Positions 19,752-27,887 of a stretch of DNA of 64,000 nt are shown one piece after another. The notes below the pieces were generated by a model, which saw nothing but the letters and a program-made list of their open reading frames with translations, searched no databases and was not told the DNA's origin. Location: contig NZ_QAJR01000034.1 in assembly GCF_003852545.1 (NCBI RefSeq), forward strand, positions 51,938 to 115,937, written 5' to 3'. How positions within the stretch are numbered: the first letter of the stretch is position 1; every line of letters begins with the position of its first letter. The position numbers were made by a program, and so were the translations under genes. The stretch is from Acidovorax sp. FJL06. Lineage in GTDB: Bacteria > Pseudomonadota > Gammaproteobacteria > Burkholderiales > Burkholderiaceae_C.

Positions 19752-20843
19752 TCAGCGGTCCAGATAGCGCAATTGCGTAGGCTCAATGCCCAAGCGCACC
19801 TGTGCACCGGGCTCGAACATCGCAATGCCCGCGTAGTGCGGCTGGTCGGCCACCATGGCGATCTCGCCCACGCGCACGCGGTAGCGCGAGAACTCGCCCA
19901 GGAACTCGGCGCTTTCGACCAGCCCATCCATCCACACGCGCGAGGCATCGCCGTGCTCGTCGCGCACGCGGATGCTGACCTGGTGCGGGCGAAAGGCAAT
20001 GGCGTTGGGCCCTGGCGTGGGCGGCTCGGGCGGGCGCGGCAGCGTGAGGTTGCCCAGGCCCTTGACCTGGAAATTGAGGGTCTCTCCCCCAATCGCAGTC
20101 ACCTGCCCTTCCAGCAGATTGGCCGTGCCCACGAAGCCCGCCACAAAGCGGTTCTGCGGAAAGTCGTAAAGCCCCGTGGCCGAGCCCACCTGCTGCAGGA
20201 TGCCCTTGTCCAGCACGGCCATGCGGTCGGCCGTGGTCATGGCCTCTTCCTGGTCGTGCGTGACAAAGATGGTGGTCAGCCCCAGCTTGCGCTGCAGGTT
20301 CTTGAGCTCTTCGCGCATCTGCACGCGCAGCTGCTTGTCGAGGTTGGACAGCGGCTCATCGAGCAGCAGCAGCTTGGGCTCGATGACCACGGTGCGCGCC
20401 AGCGCCACGCGCTGCTGCTGACCACCCGAGAGCTGGGCCGGGCGGCGCTCGGCATAGGCCGACAGGCCCACCAGCTCCAGCGCCGCGCCCACCTTGCGGC
20501 GGATGGCGTCACGCGTTTCACGCCGCTCCACCAGGCCGAAGGCCACGTTGTCCCACACCGTCATGTGCGGCCACAGCGCGTAGTTCTGGAACACCATGCC
20601 CACGTTGCGCGCATGGGGCGGCACGGTGCTGATGTCCTGGCCGTCGATCAGCAGCTCGCCGTTCTGGTGGCGGTTGAAGCCCGCGATGAGGCGCAGCAGC
20701 GTGGACTTGCCCGAGCCTGAGGGGCCCAGCAGCGCGAAGAATTCACCCGGCTCGATGCGCAGGTTCACATCGCGCAGCACGGGGGTGGTGCCATAGCTCA
20801 GGCTGATATGGCGGCATTCGAGGGAGACTTTGTTCAGGTGCAT
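19752..20843 (-). CDS. ABC transporter ATPase, Fbp/Pot type
   Basis: 363-residue ATP-binding subunit. Walker A GPSGSGKST is at residues 40-48, the signature LSGGQQQR lies near 143, and Walker B LLLLDEPLSNLDKQLR follows. A C-terminal TOBE-type regulatory domain occupies about 240-363. I chose the ATG at 20843 (MHLNKVSLECRHISLSYG); the open frame upstream is not conserved. Together with the two-domain permease and the binding protein it forms a complete importer of the ferric/phosphonate/spermidine-putrescine superfamily. Gap to the permease stop is 100 bases. Confidence 0.93.
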   Translation of the reverse strand: MHLNKVSLECRHISLSYGTTPVLRDVNLRIEPGEFFALLGPSGSGKSTLLRLIAGFNRHQNGELLIDGQDISTVPPHARNVGMVFQNYALWPHMTVWDNVAFGLVERRETRDAIRRKVGAALELVGLSAYAERRPAQLSGGQQQRVALARTVVIEPKLLLLDEPLSNLDKQLRVQMREELKNLQRKLGLTTIFVTHDQEEAMTTADRMAVLDKGILQQVGSATGLYDFPQNRFVAGFVGTANLLEGQVTAIGGETLNFQVKGLGNLTLPRPPEPPTPGPNAIAFRPHQVSIRVRDEHGDASRVWMDGLVESAEFLGEFSRYRVRVGEIAMVADQPHYAGIAMFEPGAQVRLGIEPTQLRYLDR

Positions 20844-20943
20844 GATTTCATCCTTTGATGCATGACTTACGCAAAACAGGTTCAGGCAAGTGGCCTGCCA
20901 TGGTGCACAGACCGTTGTTGCATTCTTATTTGCGCAGGTCCTT

Positions 20944-22680
20944 TTATGTTTTGGTGGTGACGCGCGAACGCTCCACGAAGCGGTGCGAGAAATACGTGCC
21001 CAGGCCCACGACGACAACGGCCAGCACGCCCAGGGCAGCACCCGGCCCACGGCCCGAGATGCTCTGCATGTACAGGTAGATGCCGTAGCTCATGGGCGCC
21101 TGGCTCTGGGCCGATGCCAGCAAGATGGTGGCCGACAGTTCCACGGCCGCCGTGATGAAGCTGGTGACGAAGCCCGCAAGGATGCCGCCCGCCATCAGCG
21201 GCACCATCACGCGCCGGATGGTGGACAGCTTGCTGGCGCCCAGGCTTTGCGCGGCCTCTTCCAGCGACACATGCACCTGCTGCAGCGCGGCCATGCACGA
21301 GCGCAGCGCATAGGGCAGGCGCCGCACCGCATAGGCCAGCATGATGAGCACCCAGGTGGTGATCATGGGCGTGTCGGTAAAGGGCAGGTTCACCCCCTTG
21401 AACAAACGCAGGTAGCCGATGGCCAGCACCAGGCCGGGGATGGCCAGCGCGGCCGAGGCCAGGTAGTCCAGCCACTGGCGGGCCGGCAGCTGGGTGCGCA
21501 GGATAAGGTAGGCGATGGCCGTGCCGATCACCACATCCAGGCCCGCCGCCATCACGCAGTACAGCAAGGTGTTGCCGATCATGCCGCCGGCATCGTGGAA
21601 CACGGTGGCGTAATGCTCCAGCGTGTAGGAATCGGGCAGCACCGAGAAGCTCCAGACCTTGGAGAACGACATCAGCAAAATGCCCAGGTGCGGCGCCAGG
21701 GTGACGAACAGCACGAACAGGATCCAGCCGTAGGCCAGCACCGACTCCCAACCGGTCAGCTCCCGCTTCTGCAGCGAATTGCCGCCCTTTTGCATGGTGG
21801 CGTAGTCCTTGCCCTTCATCACGCGGGCGGCCATCCACAGCGCCAAGATCGAGAAGCCGATCATGATCACGCTAATCACGTAGCCCAGCGGGTCGTCGAT
21901 GCCCACCGAGGTGATGCGCAGGTAGGCCTGGGGCGCGAGCATGTTGGTCACGCCCATCACCAGCGGCGTACCCAGGTCGTCGAACACCTTCACGAACACC
22001 AGCGCAGCCCCCGCCAGGTAGCCCGGCATGGCCAGCGGGAAGATCACGCGCCGGAACAGCCGCCAGCCGCGCGCGCCCAGGTTCAGGGCCGACTCTTCCA
22101 TGGCGCCATCGATGTTGCGCATCGAGGCCACCAGATTCAGCAGGATGAACGGGAAGTAGTGAATGCTCTCGACAAAGGTCACGCCGACCAGCCCGTCCAT
22201 GATGGGGATGGTGAAGCCGAACCAGTCGTTCAGCAGCAGGTTCATCGAGCCGCTGCGCCCGAAGATGAGCTGCAGCGCCACGGCGCCCACGAAGGGCGGC
22301 ATGATGAGCGGCAGCACGCCCAGCGTCTGGATCAGCAGCGCACCGCGGAACTCGAAGCGCACCGTGAGGTAGGCCAGCGGAATCGCGATGACGCTGGCGA
22401 AGAACACGCTGGCCAGCGACACGATGAGGCTGTTGAAGAACGACTCGCGGAACACCGACTGGGCAAAGAAGTTGCCGAAGTGCCCCAGCGTGAGCCCCCC
22501 TGATTCATTGACGAAGGCCGTGTAGATGACCATGCCCACGGGCACGATCAGGAAGCACAGCAAAAAGGCCAGGATGAGAAGGAACGCCGCCCAGGGGCCA
22601 AGGCCCGAAAGCGCGTGCCACGGGCGCAAGCCCGCCGTGGGCAGGCCGGCGGCGCCGGGCTGCGTGGTAGTAGCTGACAT
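20944..22680 (-). CDS. ABC transporter permease with two fused domains
   Basis: Inner-membrane protein of 578 residues with about twelve hydrophobic segments. Two copies of the binding-protein-dependent transport fold are present (about 60-290 and 350-560), each with an EAA-type loop: LNLGARGWRLFRRVIFPLAMPGYLAGA and AQSLGASKLSTIRRVMVPLMAGG both lie before the last pair of helices of their half. This fused layout is that of FbpB/ThiP/PhnU-like permeases. It lies between the binding protein gene (54 bases upstream) and the ATPase gene. Confidence 0.93.
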   Translation of the reverse strand: MSATTTQPGAAGLPTAGLRPWHALSGLGPWAAFLLILAFLLCFLIVPVGMVIYTAFVNESGGLTLGHFGNFFAQSVFRESFFNSLIVSLASVFFASVIAIPLAYLTVRFEFRGALLIQTLGVLPLIMPPFVGAVALQLIFGRSGSMNLLLNDWFGFTIPIMDGLVGVTFVESIHYFPFILLNLVASMRNIDGAMEESALNLGARGWRLFRRVIFPLAMPGYLAGAALVFVKVFDDLGTPLVMGVTNMLAPQAYLRITSVGIDDPLGYVISVIMIGFSILALWMAARVMKGKDYATMQKGGNSLQKRELTGWESVLAYGWILFVLFVTLAPHLGILLMSFSKVWSFSVLPDSYTLEHYATVFHDAGGMIGNTLLYCVMAAGLDVVIGTAIAYLILRTQLPARQWLDYLASAALAIPGLVLAIGYLRLFKGVNLPFTDTPMITTWVLIMLAYAVRRLPYALRSCMAALQQVHVSLEEAAQSLGASKLSTIRRVMVPLMAGGILAGFVTSFITAAVELSATILLASAQSQAPMSYGIYLYMQSISGRGPGAALGVLAVVVVGLGTYFSHRFVERSRVTTKT

Positions 22681-22734
22681 GGTGGTTTCTCCGCAGGTGC
22701 CGGCCGCGCCCTCTGGCGCGGCGGCATGGGTTTT

Positions 22735-24060
22735 TTATTTCGCCAGGCTGCGCGCCTCGTTGGCAAGCTGCAGTGCACGCTCGTAGTTGCCGCGTGCCTT
22801 GTCGGCCCAGACTTGCTCCAGGCCGGTGAGTTGCTTGGACACCGCCACTTCGCGGCGGTTCTTGCGGAAGAGGTCCAGGAACTCTTCGTTCTTCACGTTG
22901 GCCTCCCCCACCAGCGGCGAATAGGCCACAGACCGCGCCTGCACCAGCAGCTCATTGCCACGCGCATTGGGCTTGGCCTTGAGCGCCTTGGCCGCCTCGT
23001 GGATGGCACGCGTGGCGGCCTGCAGCTCCTTGAGGCGGAAGGTCACCATCTGGTCAAACAGGCTGGTGACCACCTGGTAGCGGTTTTCGGACAGCTCCGC
23101 ATCGAACTGCACCTTGGCGCGCTGCGCCACTTCCTGCGGCACAGGGTAGCCCGCAGGCGCCTTCAGGCTGCTGTAGGGCAGGATGGGCAAGCGGCTGATC
23201 TTGGGATCGAACAGCAATTGCTGGCCCTCGGTGGACATGCTGAAGGCCATGAACTTGCGCGCCTCCTCGGTGTTCTTGCCGCCTGCGATCAACCCGATGC
23301 TGGCCGGCACCACCGCCGTCATGGCCGGGTAGGTAAAGTCCACCGGAAAGCCCGAATACTTGCCGGCCAGGCCAAAGAAGTCGATCACGATGCCGATGCC
23401 GTACTGGCCGTTGTTCACGCCATCGGGCACCGCGAAGCTGCGGTCGGTGACAGCAGCGGCATTGCCCATCATGGCCAGCAGCTGCGACCAGCCCTTGTCC
23501 CAGCCCTCGCCCTGCAAGATGGTCTCGACCGTGAGCTGGGTCGTGCCCGAGCGCGATGGGGAGGAAATGGCCACGTGGCCAAAGTACTCGGCCCGCGTGA
23601 GGTCGCTCCACTCCTTGGGCGCCGGCAGCTTGTGGGCCTGCAGGTAGCGGGTGTTCCACATGATGCCGTAGCCCGCCAGCGCCTGGCCGTAGTACAGGCC
23701 CTGCGGGTCGTTGAGCGGGTAGGCACCGATCTTGGCCGGAGCGATGGGGTTGCGGGTGTCCGGCGCGGCCTGCAGAAGCTTGTTGCGGGCCAGCACCTCG
23801 AAGGCATCGGGGGCCGACGCCCACATGATGTCGGGCCGCTGGCCTTCAGGCAGCTCGCGCACATAGGCAATCGCCGCCGTGGTGTTCTTGTTCAGGATCT
23901 CGACCTTGATGCCCGGGTTCTTGGCCTCGAAGGCCTTCTGGTAGGCCGTGGTCAGCTCCTTGGGAAAGGAGGTGAGCACCGTCACGGTGCCCGCCTGCGC
24001 GCCCTGCACTGCACACAACAAACCGGCGGCCAGGGCCCCCGCACAAAGAATGCGCTGCAT
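22735..24060 (-). CDS. ABC transporter substrate-binding protein (PgtC-like)
   Basis: Exported protein of 441 residues with a signal peptide ending at about residue 23 (VQGAQA). The fold is the type 2 periplasmic binding protein used by the ferric and 2-aminoethylphosphonate families. The segment SPSRSGTTQLTVETILQGEGW resembles PgtC, the phosphoglycerate-transport regulator protein. A C-terminal helical extension of about 100 residues beyond the usual FbpA length is present. First gene of the transporter operon. Ligand is uncertain: phosphoglycerate, phosphonate or a metal chelate are possible. Confidence 0.88.
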   Translation of the reverse strand: MQRILCAGALAAGLLCAVQGAQAGTVTVLTSFPKELTTAYQKAFEAKNPGIKVEILNKNTTAAIAYVRELPEGQRPDIMWASAPDAFEVLARNKLLQAAPDTRNPIAPAKIGAYPLNDPQGLYYGQALAGYGIMWNTRYLQAHKLPAPKEWSDLTRAEYFGHVAISSPSRSGTTQLTVETILQGEGWDKGWSQLLAMMGNAAAVTDRSFAVPDGVNNGQYGIGIVIDFFGLAGKYSGFPVDFTYPAMTAVVPASIGLIAGGKNTEEARKFMAFSMSTEGQQLLFDPKISRLPILPYSSLKAPAGYPVPQEVAQRAKVQFDAELSENRYQVVTSLFDQMVTFRLKELQAATRAIHEAAKALKAKPNARGNELLVQARSVAYSPLVGEANVKNEEFLDLFRKNRREVAVSKQLTGLEQVWADKARGNYERALQLANEARSLAK

Positions 24061-24359
24061 GGATGTCTCCTTATGTTCTGGTGCATGCAATGTAGGTGGC
24101 CCGTGCGGCGGCGGCCAATCATTGTTTTTGATGCGGAACATCAGTCGCGCGGCCTGTCGGGTTATCCCTGAGAACCTGCGACCCGTTGGATCGGCAAGGC
24201 CCGTTGTGCACGAACTCAGGGTAATCCTGCGGCGGTGAGCCGTGCAAATGTCGGAATTCAGACATTGCGGATAGCCACCCGTCCCTAGCATGCAGCGCTG
24301 CGCCATACGGAACTGAAAGTGAAAGTGAAGGCGTGCCTCGCAACAAGCAAAGGATGGTC
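24061..24359. other. divergent intergenic region with a spaced inverted repeat
   Basis: A 299-base gap between the ABC transporter operon (minus) and the chalcone-isomerase-like gene (plus). It contains TTATCCCTGAG (24162-24172) and, 42 bases on, the inverse CTCAGGGTAA (24215-24224), plus a TCGGAATTC element near 24252. No convincing sigma-70 hexamers were found. The pair may be a regulator site, possibly for the LysR protein of the operon. No ORF of coding character. Confidence 0.4.
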
Positions 24360-24938
24360 ATGAAAGCATGGATCGCAGGAATATCGGCAATGTGTTGGGC
24401 AGCAGCCACCTGGGCTGCGCCGGCGGAGCTGGGGGGCGTGAAGATTGAGCCCACGGCACAGGTTGCAAACGCCCCCGCGCTCACGCTCAACGGTGCCGGC
24501 CTGCGCATGGCGGGCAACAACAAGATCACGGTGACGCAGGTGTATGCGCTCAAGCGCTTTTCCAGCATGGAAGAGTTCCTGTCCATGCCCGGCCCCAAAC
24601 GCTTTGTCGTCACCTACCTGCGGGAGTTTCCGGGGGGCATTCCGTACAAGAACCTGTCACGGGGCATCGAGGACAACCTGCCCAAGAGTTCGCGCTCCCT
24701 GTTGATCCCCAGCCTGATGCGCCTGAGCGACGCCCTGGCGTCGGTCAAGCGCATCGCACCGGGCGACCAGATGACCGTGGATTGGGTGCCGGGCGTGGGC
24801 AGCGTGGTCTCGATGCAAGGGCGCCAGCTCCTGGACCCGTTGCCTTCACCCGAACTGTTTCAGGGCTACGTGGCCATGTGGATAGGGGCGGCGCCGCTGG
24901 ATGCTGCCGTCAAAGGCGCGCTGCTGGGCCAGGACTGA
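24360..24938 (+). CDS. exported chalcone isomerase-fold protein
   Basis: 192 residues, beginning with a signal peptide (MKAWIAGISAMCWAAATWAAP). The mature part fits the bacterial chalcone-isomerase-like family: ALTLNGAGLRMAGNNKITVTQVYALKRF near residue 45, then KRFVVTYLREFPG and the C-terminal PSPELFQGYVAMWIGAAPLD. Bacterial members are mostly exported, lack proven isomerase activity, and may bind fatty-acid-like ligands. ATG 24360 is preferred over ATG 24354 and the upstream GTG because AAGG lies about seven bases before it and it starts the signal peptide. Probably monocistronic. Confidence 0.85.
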   Translation: MKAWIAGISAMCWAAATWAAPAELGGVKIEPTAQVANAPALTLNGAGLRMAGNNKITVTQVYALKRFSSMEEFLSMPGPKRFVVTYLREFPGGIPYKNLSRGIEDNLPKSSRSLLIPSLMRLSDALASVKRIAPGDQMTVDWVPGVGSVVSMQGRQLLDPLPSPELFQGYVAMWIGAAPLDAAVKGALLGQD

Positions 24939-25083
24939 GCCCAGCGGCAATAGCTTACGCGCACCCTTGCGCTCACGATAACCGCCCTGCCTGCCCGGGC
25001 CGTGGCTCCGTTGCGAGCCCACGGTTCGCTGTGCGATGATCGTAACGCAATGTGTTCAGAATTATTTCAAGATTGTGCTGCGT

Positions 25084-25461
25084 ATGATTTCCTCCATCCT
25101 CGTCGTTGATGACTCAAAAAGTTCCCGCAAGATCAATCTCGCCATGGTGCGGGAGTTGACGGGCGAGAACGTGACATGCCTGGAAGCCGACAGTGGTGAA
25201 GTGGCGCTGGATATTCTGGGCAGCCAGCGTGTCGATGTCGTGCTGCTGGATCTGACCATGCCAGGGATCAGTGGCTTCGACGTGCTGGCCCAGATGCGCA
25301 GCAAGCACCTCCATGGACGCGTCATCGTGGTCAGTGCCGACATCCAGCGCCTGGCCAAGGAGCGCGTGGCTTCGCTGGGCGCCACCGGCTTCATCGAAAA
25401 GCCCATCAAGATCGAGGCCCTGCGCGCCATGCTGACCCAGCTGGGAGCCATCCATGAGTGA
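25084..25461 (+). CDS. single-domain response regulator
   Basis: CheY-like receiver domain alone, 125 residues. The acidic pair is in ILVVDDSKSS (residues ~9-10), the phosphorylated Asp is in DVVLLDLTMPG near residue 56, the conserved Ser is in VVSADI, and the Lys is in FIEKPIK near residue 105. No output domain. I used ATG 25084; an in-frame start further up would add an unrelated hydrophobic stretch. Its last eight bases overlap the next gene, a CheC-like phosphatase, so translation is probably coupled. Confidence 0.9.
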   Translation: MISSILVVDDSKSSRKINLAMVRELTGENVTCLEADSGEVALDILGSQRVDVVLLDLTMPGISGFDVLAQMRSKHLHGRVIVVSADIQRLAKERVASLGATGFIEKPIKIEALRAMLTQLGAIHE

Positions 25462-26077
25462 AGAACTTTTCAACGAAGACGAGCGCGACGTCCTGGGTGA
25501 GATGGTCAACATCGCCATGGGCAAGGCGGGCGCCACGCTGGCCGAGGCGTTTGCCGGTTTCGTGAACCTGCGCGTTCCCGAGATCCGCGCCGTCAGCGCC
25601 GAGGACCTGCGCGAAACCCGCGCCCGGCTGATGCACACCTACGAGCGCATCAGTGTGCTGGAGCAGGAGTTCTTTGGCGAGTTCGCCGGCACCATCGCCG
25701 TGGTCTACGGCCCCGCCAGCTATGCGGCGCTGCGCCAGGTGCTGGGTTTTGACGACCGTGCGGGCGATGGCCGGCGCCAGCGCGAGGAACTGTTGCTGGA
25801 ATTGGGCAATGCCCTGGCCAGCACCTGCGTGCAGGAAATCAGCACCTTGCTGGAGTTGCGCACCGGCCTGCGCCCGCCGCGCGTGATGGCCTTCGACGTG
25901 CCCACCAGCGAAGCCGATTGGCATCTGTTTGGCGAATTGGAGACGCTGGCCGGGCAGATGCTGCTGATCGACATCGTCTTCCACCTGGAGGGCCATGAGG
26001 TCCCCTTCGAGCTGATGGTGACCGTGCAGCAAAACTGCCTGCCTGCGCTCAAGCAAGCCCTGGCCAAGCGCATCTGA
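25454..26077 (+). CDS. CheC-family phosphatase-like protein
   Basis: 207-residue protein with the two CheC/CheX/FliY active-site helices: LGEMVNIAMGKAG near residues 14-26 and LLLELGNALASTCVQEIS near 113-130. Each keeps the E-x-x-N pair that removes phosphate from CheY-like proteins. The gene overlaps a single-domain response regulator by eight bases and the next diguanylate cyclase by one base (TGATG). The natural inference is that it dephosphorylates the upstream receiver. No flagellar or main chemotaxis genes are adjacent. Confidence 0.85.
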   Translation: MSEELFNEDERDVLGEMVNIAMGKAGATLAEAFAGFVNLRVPEIRAVSAEDLRETRARLMHTYERISVLEQEFFGEFAGTIAVVYGPASYAALRQVLGFDDRAGDGRRQREELLLELGNALASTCVQEISTLLELRTGLRPPRVMAFDVPTSEADWHLFGELETLAGQMLLIDIVFHLEGHEVPFELMVTVQQNCLPALKQALAKRI

Positions 26078-27087
26078 TGGGTGCCCTGGTCATGAAGTCT
26101 TTGCAAAACGCCAGCCTGGATGCCACTGACATCGTCGACAACCTGTTGACCGTGGGCATCGTCGTGGTCGACCGGCGCTTCACGGTCATCATGTGGAACC
26201 GGTTCATGGAGCTCAACAGCAACCTGCGAGCCGAAGACATCCTGGGCAAAAACCTGTTCGATGTCTTTCCAGAACTCAACCGCAACTGGCTGGAGAAGAA
26301 AATCCGCAGTTGCCTGGTGCTGCGCTCCGCCTCGTTCAGCTCATGGCAGCAAAGGCCCTATTTGTTTCGCTTCAAGGCCTCCAACATGCTGTCGCTGGAG
26401 ACCGACCACATGTACCAGGACGCCGCCATCTTCCCGGTGCGCGACGCCGCAGGCCTGGTGGAAGGCGCCTGCATCGCCATCCACGATGTGACCGAACTGG
26501 CCGAAGCCAAGCGCCTGCTGGACCTGTCGCTGGACCAGGCGCTGGATCTGGAAGAGTCCAACCGGCGCGACGCGCTCACCGGGCTGTTCAACCGCAAGTT
26601 CTTCGACGAGCAGATTTCGCAGGAAGTGGTCACCGCACGGCGCCACAACCGCCCGCTGGCCCTGGCCATGATCGACATTGACCACTTCAAGACGATCAAT
26701 GACACCTATGGCCATGTCGCCGGAGACCGCGTGCTGCGCGCCTTGGCCACACTGCTCAACAACATGCTGCGCGGCTCGGACTATCTGTGCCGCTATGGCG
26801 GCGAAGAGTTTGGCCTGATCCTGCCGCAGATCTCGCCGGAGCACGCAGGCATCCTGCTGGAGCGTCTGCGCAAGGCGGTAGAAAATGCCGATACCCTGCT
26901 GGACGATGGTGTGACCGTCGTCAAGTTGACCATCAGCGTGGGCGTGATGCCCCTGCGCGAAGGTGTGGCGCCCGGCACCATGGTGCGCATGGCCGATGAG
27001 CTGCTTTACGCCTCCAAGCAGGCCGGACGCAACTGCGTGAGCCTGTACAAGCCCGAGGTTGCGCCCGTACCGACCGAATCCCGCTGA
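26077..27087 (+). CDS. PAS-GGDEF diguanylate cyclase
   Basis: 336 residues: an N-terminal PAS-like sensor (about 14-140), a short coiled linker (LAEAKRLLDLSLDQALDLEE), and a GGDEF domain (about 160-325). The active site GGEEF is intact at 241-245, and the inhibitory RxxD site (Arg232-Asp235) stands five residues before it, so the enzyme should make cyclic di-GMP and be feedback inhibited. No transmembrane segment. Last gene of the receiver/CheC-like/cyclase operon. Start overlaps the previous stop by one base. Confidence 0.93.
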   Translation: MGALVMKSLQNASLDATDIVDNLLTVGIVVVDRRFTVIMWNRFMELNSNLRAEDILGKNLFDVFPELNRNWLEKKIRSCLVLRSASFSSWQQRPYLFRFKASNMLSLETDHMYQDAAIFPVRDAAGLVEGACIAIHDVTELAEAKRLLDLSLDQALDLEESNRRDALTGLFNRKFFDEQISQEVVTARRHNRPLALAMIDIDHFKTINDTYGHVAGDRVLRALATLLNNMLRGSDYLCRYGGEEFGLILPQISPEHAGILLERLRKAVENADTLLDDGVTVVKLTISVGVMPLREGVAPGTMVRMADELLYASKQAGRNCVSLYKPEVAPVPTESR

Positions 27088-27173
27088 CAGGACTGCCCCG
27101 CCTGGCGTACAAAGGTCCGACTAGCAGTCGCAGACCCGGTTTGCGATGCTGCATGCCCACGCAGCACTGCAGA

Positions 27174-27881
27174 TTAAAGATCAGCAAACTCAGCCAGGCG
27201 CTGCAGGTCGGCGATTTCACAGCGGCCATAGGCCATGCGCACCAAGCCCTTGCGCTCCAGGGCCCCCACCAGCAGGTTGGCCGACTGGCGTGAGCAGCAC
27301 GCCAGTCCGGCCAGGCGGGCCTGGGTGACCACGAGCACCGCCCGGCCGCTCACCAGGCCCTGCTCGCGCGCCAGCAGGCCAATCAGCTTGGCCATGCGAT
27401 GCTCGGGCGCAACCAGCACCGACTGGCCCGCCCACTCCGTCAGCAACTGCATGCGCGCCCCCACCTCACCGATGATGAGCGGGTACAGCTGGGGAAACTG
27501 TTCGCAGCAGGTGCGCAAGTCGCCCACACCAAGCGCCGCCAACTGGCTGTTCGCGCTGCAGCAGGTGTCAAAGCGCGGGGGCTGCGGCGTGAACACCTGC
27601 ATCCAGCCCGCCCAATGGCCCGGTCCCAGAGAGCTGACAACGACCTCCTTGCCCGCCGCACTGCGGCTGACCAGGTCCACACTGCCCCGCAGCACCAGGC
27701 GCACATGGCGTGGCAATTGCCCAGCAGGGCTCAGCACCGAGGGGGACTTGTAGCGCTCGATCACGGCCCGGCGGGTGACCCAGTCCAGCGCCTCAGCCCC
27801 CACCTGGCCGAACAGGGTGTTTGCCACCGCAGCGCGCAGATCAATGCCGCTGGGCCCGGCCGCTCCACCAAAGCCGCACAT
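27174..27881 (-). CDS. Crp/Fnr-family transcriptional regulator
   Basis: 235 residues: an N-terminal cyclic-nucleotide-binding-like beta roll (about 25-145) and a C-terminal winged helix (about 155-225, with TQARLAGLACCSRQSANLLVGALERKG as recognition region). The beta roll lacks the clear cAMP-binding RxS pattern, and the cysteines do not form the N-terminal Fnr cluster, so the signal is unknown. It begins six bases after the SulP gene and ends the long minus-strand run, so it is probably co-transcribed with it. Confidence 0.88.
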   Translation of the reverse strand: MCGFGGAAGPSGIDLRAAVANTLFGQVGAEALDWVTRRAVIERYKSPSVLSPAGQLPRHVRLVLRGSVDLVSRSAAGKEVVVSSLGPGHWAGWMQVFTPQPPRFDTCCSANSQLAALGVGDLRTCCEQFPQLYPLIIGEVGARMQLLTEWAGQSVLVAPEHRMAKLIGLLAREQGLVSGRAVLVVTQARLAGLACCSRQSANLLVGALERKGLVRMAYGRCEIADLQRLAEFADL

Positions 27882-27887
27882 GCGCTG

